NCBI RefSeq assembly: GCF_964204645.1
Contig: NC_134026.1
Location: forward strand, 15,890,650-15,954,649
Direction of reading: 5' to 3'
Length of the DNA: 64,000 nucleotides
Source: Tubulanus polymorphus
Lineage: Eukaryota > Nemertea > Palaeonemertea > Tubulaniformes > Tubulanidae
The first letter of the stretch is position 1; the number at the start of each line of letters is the position of its first letter. The position numbers and the translations under genes are program-made. A model generated the notes under the pieces. The model saw only the letters and a list, made by a program, of their open reading frames with translations. It did not search any database and was not told where the DNA came from. Of this stretch, positions 50,231-60,240 are shown one piece after another.

Positions 50231-50500
50231 CTAACCCGATTGCATTTGAAAGTTTCCTAGTGGCAGTAAACATCTACCAGGTGGTGCTCCGGTAGAGCTG
50301 GAGTCGTGTTTCCAAATCCAAGAAAGTGATCGCGGAACCACTTTTTCGGCATAACACTCCTGAAGGAACTTGACTTTACTTTTGGCAGTCCTGGATTTGA
50401 TATAGCATTTCTCATAATTTCGGAAGCTAGCGACGAGGTACGGGAACGTGAAGAAGAAGAATTTTAATACGATACTTCGATCCGTGGGTAGCATGATCAC
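50231..50500 (-). pseudogene. possible Penelope-like N-terminal ORF piece
   Basis: An 89-codon minus-strand frame with RTAKSKVKFLQECYAEKVVP and RSLSWIWKHD. It lies just 3' of a pLTR copy on the same strand, where a Penelope-like ORF should begin. Domain similarity is weak, so the call rests on position. Confidence 0.35.
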
Positions 50501-50539
50501 GATTGATAGAACACTATATCCGTGTTGACGCGATGTAGA

Positions 50540-50937
50540 GAGAATCCCACAATTGTAACGAAAAAGTCCGAAAATGAAACTTCGAGATAGTAGTTTATTT
50601 CAACGTTTCGACTATATCCTAATAGTTATCTTCAGGAATAAAGAGATACTACGAAAATTATGAGATATATATACAATCCAGAGACAAAGAGACTAATTCA
50701 AGTAATCAGAGATGATACAAACTGAAGGAAAATTTACGTAGAAACAGTTACACGCTAAAATAGATCAAAGGGAAGCAAACTAAGGGGTAATTATAAACTT
50801 CAATAGTGAGTATAAATATAAATTAGAACTTGAAATCAGTAGTAAAACGACAAACTAGTGGGCACTTAAATTAAAACAATGGTGAATACAAGTTGAGAGA
50901 CTAAAATAGATGAGAGAACAAATAACAAATAATCAGG
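50540..50937 (-). repeat. Penelope-like pseudo-LTR, copy 2, with hammerhead-like core
   Basis: Nearly identical to 10,650-11,050 over its whole length. The hammerhead boxes lie at 50,605-50,635 on the minus strand, with the closing stem II pair changed to A.C. Bases 50,938-51,547 hold nothing recognisable. Confidence 0.65.
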
Positions 50938-51547
50938 TATTTCTATCAGATTGTAATCAGGCACTTCTCGATAAACATGTAGAGTGGAAATCGTAATTAA
51001 AAAACGTGCATAACATAGATTGAAAATAAGTTTTGATTATACAGGGAACTGCTTACAAATTTTCACAAGACAGCTGCGATGAATTTAAATAGCTTAATAC
51101 GGCACGAGTTTAGCTAATATACGGGTTTAAAGGTTCATTTTCAGAGTCAATGGACGTAATTTCATAAATGCATTCTTTAAATGGAAATTCTATAGTAATC
51201 GATACAAATCATTTATATTAAGTGTTTTGTGTTAATTAAGAAACGTCATTCAAGGATTAAAGATCGTTATGAAGCTGATACATTTCATTCGTGTGGATTC
51301 TTCTCTCATTACCAGCGTTAATAGGAGATTCGCGTGTCACGCATGATAAAAATAAAGATATTCGAGTCGTATTTCTTTCATTTAAGGTCGCAAATTAGCC
51401 ATTGTCCTAGTCATTATTCTCATTTATACGTAATAGTGTATTCGGTATGAGGGTTTGTTTCTTTCTTCACTCCTTTATCGTCATGACGTGAAAACAAACC
51501 CTCTTGGTGGTTCGAAGAAACGTTGTCCATAAGTCGGTCAACACCAG

Positions 51548-51820
51548 TTGTTTCTTGACGAAAGGGGTAAAATTCTCTGTAAAAGGCGCATTCAGAATTG
51601 TTCTTTACCACCTGATATGAAATATCCTATTCTCATTGCAAAACATTCTCGCTTAGCTGATTTGATAGCACATGATGCCCATTTGAGAGTGTTCCACCTC
51701 GGTGTTCCTGCAACGGTCACTAAGATTAGCGAAAGGTATTGGATAATTCAAATTCATCAGTTCATCAAGTCTCATGTGCGACGTTGCGTGACGTGCCGAA
51801 GGTTACAATCTTTACCGTAA
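51548..51820 (+). pseudogene. BEL/Pao retrotransposon integrase zinc-finger fragment
   Basis: The frame reads YPILIAKHSRLADLIAHDAH, then LGVPATVTKISERYWII and VRRCVTCRRLQS, the H2C2 zinc-binding N-terminal region of BEL/Pao integrases (H..H..C..C). The fragment stops before the rve catalytic core. 90 codons; the true start is not preserved. Confidence 0.7.
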
Positions 51821-51943
51821 CTCAAAATTAATCAATAATTTTCTAACAATTGACATGAGAGACGATTTTGTAATTGTATGTTTGATCATGTATATATAAT
51901 ACTCCTTTGTTTATCTATTTCTAGAATCGTAGACCTCAGTAAT

Positions 51944-52336
51944 AGGGGTAATGGGCTTTCAGGCCAAAGGTCGAAGGGTCGAGCTCATTAAAAAACAAAA
52001 CATTAAAAGTAATTTAAAACTATAATATATTTTCATAACCGTGTGTATTTTATATTATAACTAAATATTTATTATAAGATATCAATAATTTAAAAAGCAT
52101 ATTGTATTAAATCAATTGGTCGCTCCACTTCGCTACCGCTCCGCTCCGCGACCAATTGATTTATTTACAATACACAAATTCATATAATCAAATATATTTT
52201 AATAATAATAATTATTCTATTATTCAACTGAAATACACACGGTTATGAAAATATATTATAGTTTGAAATTACTTTTAATATTTGTTTTTAATGAACTCGA
52301 CCATTCAACCTTTAACCTGAAAGCCCATTACCCCTA
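51944..52336. repeat. 393-bp interrupted palindrome with GC-rich central hairpin
   Basis: Outer arms 51,944-52,050 and 52,231-52,336 are reverse complements with a few differences (ends AGGGGTAATGGGCTTTCAGG). At the centre AAATCAATTGGTCGC (52,109-52,123) pairs with GCGACCAATTGATTT (52,148-52,162) around a GC-rich loop of CGCTCC-type words. It sits immediately left of the good Polinton-like copy, so it may be the element's terminal inverted repeat turned back on itself, or a separate foldback element. Confidence 0.75.
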
Positions 52337-52547
52337 ATACTCTTAAAATAATCATATACATGAATAACATTTAAATTGACAGATTATTCAATATAAAAGT
52401 ATATATTTACAACATTATTTCAATATTCATATTTGTGTGAGTTAGATTTTTAAACATTAAAAGTGTTAGTAAAGTGTGATTGAAATAATGCATGATATAA
52501 ATCATTGAACTTCTAAAATCAATTTCGTAAAAAAATATGTATAATAA

Positions 52548-53218
52548 ATGGAATCAGAACAACCACAAACTATAAATATTACAAATAACACTGGCGTCAA
52601 AAATATATACTACAAGATGTGTTCTAAATGTGAATTAGATAAATTAGCTATAACAGAATTCAATAAGCGTAAGATTAGCAAAGTTGGCTTTCAATATTGC
52701 TGTAAAACTTGCGCTAAACTATATACCAAACAATATCGAGAAGATAATATAGAACATTATAATTATTATATGGCAGAATATATATGAGAGAAAGATATAA
52801 AACAGATCTTAATTTTAGATTGAAACAATGTTTAAGATCTAGATTAACACAATTATTCAAGAAAGAAACGCATTCAGAAACACTATCTAATTTATTGGGT
52901 TGTTCAGATGAATTCTTAAAATCATGGATTATATTTCAATTCGATGATAAAATGAATATAGATAATTATGGTGAATACTTTCATATTGATCACGTGTTGC
53001 CGATTTCTAAATTTGACATGAGTGATGATTATAATAAGAAGCTAATATGGAATTGGAAGAATCTAAGACCTTTAGAAAGGAAGGAAAACATAATTAAATC
53101 CAATAAACTAGATTTACAGTTATATTTAGATCAACTGGATAAAGCAAAGACATTTGTTGAATTATGGAATAGTATTCCACAGAATCAACCGCATTCTGAG
53201 GTTTTGATCAGTGGTTAG
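52548..53218 (+). CDS. HNH endonuclease with N-terminal zinc ribbon, split into two overlapping ORFs
   Basis: The first ORF (52,548-52,787, 79 aa) has C25-x2-C28 and C51/C52-x2-C55, a zinc-ribbon typical of phage and giant-virus HNH proteins. The second (52,784-53,218, 144 aa) overlaps by ATGA and carries LLGCSDEFLKSWIIFQF, then the HNH core YFHIDHVLPISKF...NLRPL...ENIIKSNK (H67, D69/H70, N93, N102 of the second ORF). In this family the two parts form one polypeptide, and the old copy reads across the junction in one frame, so the split is probably a frameshift. It would nick or cut DNA. Starts at TAAATG. Confidence 0.75.
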
Positions 53219-53590
53219 AAAGCTGGCAATTCTATTTGAGCTTTGTATGTATATAATACATAGCTTTTGCTTACTACTAAAACATATGTTGCCAAATATA
53301 TCTTGTTTTCAATTCTAAAGAATTAATTAACTTCATCATAAAGAACATCTGTGCAGAAGTAATTAGTTTGGTCGAACGTGTGCCACGTCGGCAGTAAGAA
53401 ATCAACATTCACATATACAGAACGCATAGGATATTCTCTCTCGTAACACAGTTTACAGTTCTAAATCTAAATGTAAGTACCGTTTTTTGTAGTTATTATG
53501 AAGTAGGGAAACCTTTAAACATATTTAAGTACAGTAATTCATTTTCACGACATCTTTTAGATTAAAATGGAATACAGAGACAACCAGAAA
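53219..53590. other. intergenic, no recognisable gene
   Basis: It contains CGACATCTTTTAG just before the next coding frame, which resembles a splice acceptor, but no donor partner was identified. Confidence 0.4.
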
Positions 53591-53856
53591 TTCCAAGCCA
53601 ACCAACGGATGAGGAACGATTGCTGCTGGATAGTGAAACACAGGAATCAATAGAAATTGAGGATAAAACTCTCGTAATTGACGAACAAACTTCACAAAAA
53701 TTACAAGAACATTTGGACTATCATCAAGAAATGGTGAAAATTCTGAGGGATGTAATACATAATAAACAATTACCGCGCGAACTACAATTACCAAAATTAC
53801 CAGCAACGCGACTTAAATTGCTGTTGGGACTCAAAGAATCGAAACTAAGAAAATGA
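53590..53856 (+). CDS. element hypothetical protein (about 88 codons), start unclear
   Basis: The open frame runs from about 53,570; its main part reads SETQESIEIEDKTLVIDEQT and EHLDYHQEMVKILRDVI, acidic then helical, with a basic C-terminus. No ATG precedes it in frame; an ATG at 53,568 is one frame away, suggesting a frameshift or a spliced first exon. Stop and next start overlap (ATGA at 53,853-53,856). No domain recognised. Confidence 0.45.
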   Translation: MPSQPTDEERLLLDSETQESIEIEDKTLVIDEQTSQKLQEHLDYHQEMVKILRDVIHNKQLPRELQLPKLPATRLKLLLGLKESKLRK

Positions 53857-54292
53857 GTGGAGAAGAGTTGAACGAGTTTTTAAAATCTAAATTAATCATT
53901 GACACAGATCATTTAAACTTTCCGGAAATACAAAGTGTAGAAGTTATTTCATTTGCTGAAATTACTGATGTCTTAAAAAAAGTTATAAAACCATATTAAA
54001 TAGAAAAGCAAATCACCTATGGGACCACATCATTTTCGGGGGTTATCTAAATATAGGGTTTTCAATGTTTGATAAAGAAACTGAGGGGATTTCTTGGGGG
54101 CTGTGGGTTAAAAAGAACATAGATATCAGTGCCGGTTTTGAAAGAAAACTGAGAAGAGTAGGTAGATTAATAAAATATGAAAAATTCAAAATATTAGGAT
54201 TAGCATTTAGTGAAGTTGTAAGATATTTACCCGAAATTGAAGAAATGATTGGAAACAATCCAGTAATTAAAGAATTCTGGACAAAATTATAA
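53853..54292 (+). CDS. element hypothetical protein, two frames meeting at an A7 slip site
   Basis: The first frame (53,853-53,999, 48 aa, MSGEELNEFLKSKLI...) stops soon after a run of seven A at 53,975-53,981. From that run the -1 frame is open to 54,292 and contains HLWDHIIFGGYLNIGFSMF and KILGLAFSEVVRYLPEIEEM. The arrangement A AAA AAA in the zero frame is a canonical -1 slippery site, but an ordinary one-base indel would look the same. No domain recognised. Confidence 0.45.
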
Positions 54293-54368
54293 ATTATAAC
54301 ACTGATTGTAATATAGATATCAAAAAAAGTTGTATATATCTGTTTTAATATTGTATTGTTTACTGTTA

Positions 54369-54600
54369 ACTGTGTATTGCGCAATAACCGGTCCGATTGG
54401 ACCGCATCTATTGTTCTCCATTGTTCTATTATTGATCGTTGTTGACTGAAACAGCTGCTCAATATTGATTGGTTACAGTTCTATGTTTGAATGTTGTAGT
54501 TTACAGAATAAAAATATAACTGTGTATTGCGCAATAACCGGTCCGATTGGACCGCATTTCTATTGTTCTCCATTGTTCTATTATCGATCGCTAAAATTTG
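54369..54600. repeat. 70-bp direct repeat with CGGTCC hairpin, two copies
   Basis: AACTGTGTATTGCGCAATAA followed by CCGGTCCGATTGGACCGC and TATTGTTCTCCATTGTTCTA occurs at about 54,368-54,440 and 54,519-54,593. CGGTCC-GATT-GGACCG is a perfect 6-bp stem and TTGCGCAA is palindromic. Confidence 0.8.
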
Positions 54601-54998
54601 TATAATAAATATATGTGTTTATGAAATAGTAATTCCACCAGTCGTTTCTTTGAATTTATTTTCAGTTTGAGGATTTATTATCGAGGATCCGAAATGACTC
54701 ATCTGGACAGTTATAGTTACTGCTCCTATAGATAAACAATAGTAGTGAGATATTAAATCCTAATTTAAATAAAATATAATAAAAAAACAATAACTTCAAC
54801 TAGCTAGTGAATTCTATTATATTTTTAATATTTTCTTTTTAAAAAGAGAATACTTTATATTTTGAATAGATTCAAATAGAAATTCTTTAAATTCAAATAG
54901 CTAGTATCAGCAGTCAATACTAGAATTCTTTAGCTTTAACAAGCTAGTATCATTTGAAGAATACTTATAATATTTTTTGCTTTTTTTCTCTAATATAA
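54601..54998 (+). promoter_or_regulatory. AT-rich leader with CTAGTA/CTAGTG words, promoter of next gene cluster
   Basis: Noncoding. ACTAGCTAGTG, AGCTAGTATCA and AAGCTAGTATCAT recur. It ends with TTTTTTTCTCTAATATAAATG, a T-tract 9 bp before TAAATG, as in the leftward genes. It leads a run of four overlapping or abutting rightward genes. Confidence 0.45.
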
Positions 54999-55235
54999 AT
55001 GTCAAAGAAATCTAATAAGAATAGTATTAATATTGAAAAAACATTAGATGATTTGGGTATAAGTGATAATAAAGATACAGTTGTAACTAATTGTGCTCAA
55101 GTTAATTGTAATATAGATTATGAATACTATTTATATTGTAAGCATCATCTTGAATTATTAATTGCTGGCGGGAAATCCAAGGATTTCTTGGGAAAAATAA
55201 TTACTTTTCAAGAATTAGACTATGAAACCAGATAA
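54999..55235 (+). CDS. element small Cys/His protein, 78 aa
   Basis: Starts in TAAATG. NCAQVNCNIDYEYYLYCKHH gives C-x4-C...C-x2-H, possibly one zinc site. Otherwise hydrophilic, and not recognised. It overlaps the next gene by 14 bp, so the two are probably co-expressed. Confidence 0.6.
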   Translation: MSKKSNKNSINIEKTLDDLGISDNKDTVVTNCAQVNCNIDYEYYLYCKHHLELLIAGGKSKDFLGKIITFQELDYETR

Positions 55236-55599
55236 AGTAATAAAATATTTTAAGATTTATGAAGAAGCAAGATTAGCCCGAATAAATGATTCTATTTCAG
55301 ATGGTATTGTCAAATGTTATTCTAAGTTATGTAACCAGTTAATACCAATTGATGATGAAAATAAATTATATAGTGATTTGAAAAATGACTATTTAGTTAT
55401 GACTGAATTACAAAAATGGGTTGGTTATGCTTCATTTCAATTAGGATCGGTTATGACATTAATTTCTACTGGTGTCATAACATTTTCGAACATCAAGCCT
55501 ATGGAATATAAATCAGGTAAGAACGAAACATATGTACTACAACCAAACGTCGAAACAGAAAATGAATCAGAACAAAAATTAACTAAAATAAATGAGTGA
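55222..55599 (+). CDS. element membrane-associated protein, 125 aa
   Basis: N-terminal helix-rich half with two Cys (VKCYSKLCNQ), a hydrophobic segment about residues 67-90 (GYASFQLGSVMTLISTGVI) and an acidic tail. No known domain. It overlaps the next ORF by 8 bp. One membrane span is inferred. Confidence 0.6.
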   Translation: MKPDKVIKYFKIYEEARLARINDSISDGIVKCYSKLCNQLIPIDDENKLYSDLKNDYLVMTELQKWVGYASFQLGSVMTLISTGVITFSNIKPMEYKSGKNETYVLQPNVETENESEQKLTKINE

Positions 55600-55951
55600 T
55601 AGCGTTAAGAAGAAGCCTAGATCCGAGAAACAAATTATATGGGCAAGAGAATTAGGTAAAAGATCTTCAGAATTAAAAAAAGCTAAGAAAAAGAAATTAA
55701 CTGATATAAATGAATCACCTGATATTGATTCAAATAATAATCCATCTAATTCTTCTAATGCTGGAAGTAATTATAAATTATATATTACAATTGGGTTAAT
55801 CACAATTATTATATTATCCGGTGTAATATATAAATCAAAATTCAAATCTGATGATAAAGATGATTCCAATGATAATAAACCTATCATACCAGAAAATAAG
55901 TCAAATCATAAAGTCATTGAAACTAAATCTAAATTATTATTAATGGATTAA
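55592..55951 (+). CDS. element single-span membrane protein, 119 aa
   Basis: A very basic N-terminus (KQIIWARELGKRSSELKKAK), a Ser/Asn linker, one clear membrane span at residues 62-80 (LYITIGLITIIILSGVIY) and a charged tail. Such basic single-span proteins accompany capsid genes in related invertebrate elements; a minor virion protein is inference. It begins in TAAATG inside the previous gene. Confidence 0.6.
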   Translation: MSDSVKKKPRSEKQIIWARELGKRSSELKKAKKKKLTDINESPDIDSNNNPSNSSNAGSNYKLYITIGLITIIILSGVIYKSKFKSDDKDDSNDNKPIIPENKSNHKVIETKSKLLLMD

Positions 55952-55957
55952 AATAAG

Positions 55958-57062
55958 ATGAAAAAAGAACAATATTTAAGAGATTTATATGAAAACCCAG
56001 AAAGTGAAGTATCATATTCTAACGTTTCAGAATTATGGAATAAAATTAAATCTGATAATGAAAATGGCGCCGTACGGCACCCACATGGTGATATAAAATA
56101 TAGTGAATTAAAATCATGGTTACAAAATCAACCAACATATCAAATCCACAAGAAAATGGATAAAACTTATTTAACAAGAAAAGTTATGGTTTCATATATC
56201 GATCAACAATGGCAAGCAGATTTAATTGACATGAAGAACTTAGAAGAATACAACAAAGGATATTTCTGGATACTGAATGTTATAGACATATTCAGTAGAT
56301 ACGCATGGTCAATTCCAATCAAAAATAAAACTGGAATAGAAGTAACAAATGCTTTTAAATCTATATTTAAAGAAGCTATTCCAGATAAGATACAATTTGA
56401 TGAAGGTAAGGAATTCTATAACAAACATTTCAAAAAACTATTATCTGATAACGATGTAGATTATTTTTCAACACATTCAGATAAAAAAGCATCTATTATA
56501 GAAAGATTTAATAAAACATTGCAAACTAGAATGTGGAAATATTTTACTGCTAATGAAACATATAAATATATCGATGTGTTAGATGATTTAGTGAAAGGTT
56601 ATAATAATTCTAAACATAGTTCTATAAATATGAAACCTATACAAGCTAGACAAGAAGATAATTCAGAAATAGTTTGGAATAATTTATATGGAGCGTTTGT
56701 TACACATGATTTCGGTGAACCTAGATTCAAAATTGGACAACACGTAAGAATATCTAAATATAGAAAAACATTTTATAAAGGTTATACCCCAAATTTTACT
56801 GAAGAAATATTCAAGATTAAAAAGATAATATTAACTAAACCTTTTGTTTATGAAATTAGAAGATCTAAAAGATGAAGAAATATTAGGTTATTTCTAGGAA
56901 GAAGAATTATCACTTGTACCAAATCCAGATGAAATAGAATACAAAAAATAGAAAAAGTATTGAAAACAAAAACTCTTAAAGGAAAAAAGTATTCTTTGGT
57001 GAAATATAAAGGTTATGATAATAAATTTAATGAATAGATTTTATCTAGTAAAATTAAAAGAA
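55958..57062 (+). CDS. Polinton-type integrase (rve) with C-terminal chromodomain
   Basis: The intact part (55,958-56,875, 305 aa) has the rve core: D88 in WQADLIDM, D148 in QFDEGKEF and E182 in SIIERFNKTL (33 residues between the last two). VWNNLYGAFVTHDFGEPRF and a beta-rich end follow. This is the family often annotated from C. elegans F54H12.3. After a frameshift near 56,865, further codons lead to a chromodomain piece (KYSLVKYKGYDNKFNE at about 56,990-57,035) with stops, as expected for a Polinton integrase C-terminus. It joins the element ends to host DNA, and the chromodomain may direct target choice. Residues 33-46 carry an inserted motif shared with the zinc-finger gene. Confidence 0.85.
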
Positions 57063-57065
57063 TAA

Positions 57066-57677
57066 ATGAATAAAGATTCATTTATATTTGAACCGCATAA
57101 TATGTTAGTTACTGGTGTAACCAATTGTGGTAAAACACATTTCATATTAGATTTGTTAGAAACTATTTATAAGAATCATTTTGATAATATAATATTATTT
57201 TGTCCTACTTATGAAATGAATAAAACATATAATAGAGATATAGTTAAGATAAAAAAGTTTATTATATTAAATCCTAAAACAGTAAAAGAAAATTTAGATA
57301 ATTGTATAAAAATAGCAATTGATACTTATAAAGGATCAAATACATTATTCATTATAGATGATTGCGCAAATTTACACCATTCAAAAGTTAGAGAAAGTGA
57401 GTTATGTTATTTAGCTTTTTCTGGTAGACATTTTGGGATAACAACGTGGGTTTTAATTCAAAAATATAATTCAATTGTTAAAGATTTTAGAGAAAACATT
57501 TGATTTTTAGTATTATTCTACAATAAAGATAGGAAATCAATGCATCAATCATTGGAAGAAAATCAAATTATACCTACTGAATTACATGATGAATATATGA
57601 ATAAATTAAAGAATAATAAAGGTTCAAAATTATTACTGAGACTTCAATTTCCCTATGAATATAAATTTATAAAATAA
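57066..57677 (+). CDS. packaging ATPase (A32/FtsK-HerA-like), one in-frame TGA
   Basis: Starts in TAAATG. Walker A is GVTNCGKT (residues 17-24), Walker B LFIIDD (94-99), then SGRHFGITTWVLIQKYNSIV, the signature of Polinton-type genome-packaging ATPases. A TGA at 57,501-57,503 (codon 146) is followed in the same frame by 58 further codons (FLVLFYNKDRKSMHQSLEEN...) that match the usual C-terminal domain, so the full gene ends at 57,677. The enzyme would pump DNA into the capsid. The stop is most simply a nonsense mutation. Confidence 0.85.
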
Positions 57678-58057
57678 CTATTTATATATCTATCTATCTA
57701 ATACGTATTTAATGCGTATTAAATACGTATTAAATACATTAATACTTAAAACCCCCCTTTTTTAAAATAAATATTATTCATACAATTTTCAACCAATTTA
57801 TTTTTATTTTTTTCAACTAATATATGAATAAGTTTGAAAATAATAAAGCTTATTTATTATTACTGGGGTTTCAATATAAATTTTAAAAAGAAATATAATT
57901 TAAGGTATTTTCAAATAATATGTATTAGATACGTATTAGATATGTATTAGATACGTATTAGATACGTATTAGATACGTATTAGATATGTGTTAGATACCT
58001 TAATACTTAAAACCCCCTTTTTTATTTACTATTATTTTATACAATTTTCAACCTTTA
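57678..58057. repeat. convergent intergenic region with 11-bp tandem repeats
   Basis: The rightward and leftward gene sets end here. GTATTAGATAC and close variants repeat seven times at about 57,919-57,996, and a related ATTAAATACGT group lies at 57,700-57,735. AATACTTAAAACCCCC followed by a T-run occurs after each group (57,741 and 58,001). It may hold terminators for both directions or serve replication. Confidence 0.7.
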
Positions 58058-58945
58058 TTACTTTTTGAGTGTTAGATAATTACTTTCTGAATCACTTTCA
58101 TCATCACTCTCAAATTCATCATCATACCCCATCAATTTATTCAAATGCTCTACCGTATCTTCATAAATAATTGGTTTATTGATATACTTATTAGTCATCT
58201 CATTTATATCTTTATTTTCTGATTTAGGTTTCATAGAATCTTTATTATCAATGCGCTTTCCTGTAACTATATCACCATGTGGGTGCCGTATGGCACCATT
58301 TTCATTATCATCTTTCTTAGTGTTAGACCTTACTATTGTATTTACAATGCTTGATTGTAGTATTTTTTTAGCAGCAGATAAATCTAATTCATCATTACTA
58401 GGTTCCTTAGATAAAAATTCACCTAATAAATCTTTATATAAATCTTTACCATCTACTTTTTTATTTGAAACAAACTTTGTAACATAATTAAATGGGTGTT
58501 CTATAAATTCTTTTTAATCAACACGTTCTATAACATTAATAATATGTGAATTTGTATTCATATGATTATTCCAATTTGATGGAGCGTTTGAAAATTCACC
58601 TTTACAATAATCACAATAATTTCTATTTTCACTAACATTTAATATTATTGCATTATTATATGTAGAAGGTATTACATTATTAGATGTAGTAGGTATTACG
58701 TTATTAGATGAAGTAGGTATTACATTATTAGATGTAGTAGGTATTACATTATTATCAATTACATTACTTAAATTATCAACAACACCACTTTTATTATTAT
58801 TGATTTCTATTAGTTTAGTTTTATAAATTTTGAAAATAGGATCAAATATCAAAGCTATATTACAAGGTATTACATAATTTAAACCATCATTATTTTCATG
58901 TGTATCGATGTATGGAATATGTTTATATACTTTACCTCCTTCCAT
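58058..58945 (-). CDS. element C2H2-like zinc-finger protein, one in-frame TAA
   Basis: Starts at MEGGKVYKHIPYI in TAAATG. Four 8-residue repeats (NNVIPT[T/S]S) at about residues 64-95, a zinc finger C111-x2-C114...H128...H134, then TAA at 58,514-58,516 (codon 144). The same frame then stays open for 151 codons (EFIEHPFNYVTKFVSNKKVD, an NGAIRHPHGDI motif, an acidic Asp/Glu/Ser tail) to 58,058. So this is one 295-codon gene with a nonsense codon. A DNA-binding or regulatory role is inferred from the finger only. Confidence 0.65.
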
Positions 58946-58977
58946 TTATTATATATATTTTTATTAAAGTTAAAATT

Positions 58978-60212
58978 TTAATACATAACACTATCTAATG
59001 GTGAATTTACAATATTTAATTGCGCGTCAGATATAATATAAATGTGCATTTTGAAATTTTTGATTCCTTTATTCTTTGTCATGAATAATTGTATTCCATC
59101 TTTAGTGTTTTGTAATTTTTTTCCAGAACCATGTAATGAATTATCCTCTGTTGTTCTAAAATCTAACCATAATGCATATTTATTACCAGTATAATAATCA
59201 ATTTGATTAATATTACAATTTTCAGATGATTTTACTTTTTCATTCATAAAATGTTTTCTAATTTCTGACCATTGATCAATCATTCTCATTTTATTTGCTA
59301 TAGTTATTCGATAGTTATTTCTACTTTTGTTATTTCAGGATTATAATACTTATCAACCTGTATTGCACCATTAGAATATGTTGCAATGGTAAAAAATATT
59401 AATATACCTTTAATAGATCTTCTTGGGAAGTTAATATTCTCATTAATAATTTCATCATTTGCATTAATAGTTATAGTTTTAAATTTATCAATATAATCAT
59501 ATAATAATGAAAATCCTTGATTGTGTTGAGTTTGAATTATACTTGAAATATTTTCATCAGTTACTGTATCATATTCTAAACATATATTCGATAATTTATA
59601 ACTCATATCTATAACAACGCTGGATAATACAATTTCATTTACAGGAGCAAATGTTATTTCGAATATAACGTCTTCTTGAATTGCATATTTATATAAAGGT
59701 GCATTATTATTTATCAATTCAAAGTCTAATGGAATTTTATATTTGCTTCCATAAATCTTTTTTATCAAATTATCTACAGCATTAGTTACTACTGCATTAT
59801 TGGCTTCAGATCTTAATTTATTTTGGTTTTCTGATTGGATTCCTTGAAATATCATATTATTTCTATTTTCTTTAGTTAACCATAAATCTTTATAATGCAT
59901 AAATAAATTATAATCATCTAATGAGAAAACTGTTTCTGGACCAATCTTTATTGTTAACTTTTTAATCAAATATCTTCCAACATTATCAACAACATAATTA
60001 TTATTATTACCTATTACTTTTATATCGGCAGATAAATAAATACTATTTGGAACATAAAAAGTATTTTGTGTTAATCTAGGAATTCTAACATATAAAGTTT
60101 CATCGGGATTAATATTAGAAGGGTTATGAGTAATTATATGATGTGATCTTTCTACTTTAATAGCATTAGATATTCTAGAAATCTTAGAAGGACTTATATA
60201 ACTCCCACTCAT
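58978..60212 (-). CDS. capsid-like protein (Polinton family), split by a frameshift
   Basis: The main ORF (59,304-60,212, 302 aa) begins MSGSYISPSKISRISNAIKV in TAAATG. Beta-rich segments include LYVRIPRLTQNTFYVPNSIY, KKLTIKIGPETVFSLDDYNL, MIFQGIQSENQNKLRSEANN and KIPLDFELINNNAPLYKYAI. The second ORF (58,978-59,289, 103 aa) continues with MRMIDQWSEIRKHF and LHGSGKKLQNTKDGIQLFMT. The old copy has both parts in the same order, so together they are one gene of about 410 codons with an indel near 59,300. The length suits a compact jelly-roll capsid protein; whether it is the major capsid or the penton needs structure prediction. Confidence 0.65.
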
Positions 60213-60240
60213 TTATTTAACAAAAAAATTAATTATTTAT
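60213..60240 (-). promoter_or_regulatory. poxvirus-late-like promoter of the capsid-like gene
   Basis: On the minus strand AATTTTTTTGTTAAATAAATG: a T7 tract, a short A/T spacer, then TAAATG overlapping the start codon. Confidence 0.45.

Noticed and set aside
57700-58020. CRISPR-like array from the 11-bp repeats
   Set aside because: Units are contiguous with no unique spacers, and this is an animal genome.
58179-58487. Plus-strand ORF of 102 aa
   Set aside because: It is antisense to the continuing frame of the zinc-finger gene, which has coherent composition and the RHPHGDI motif.
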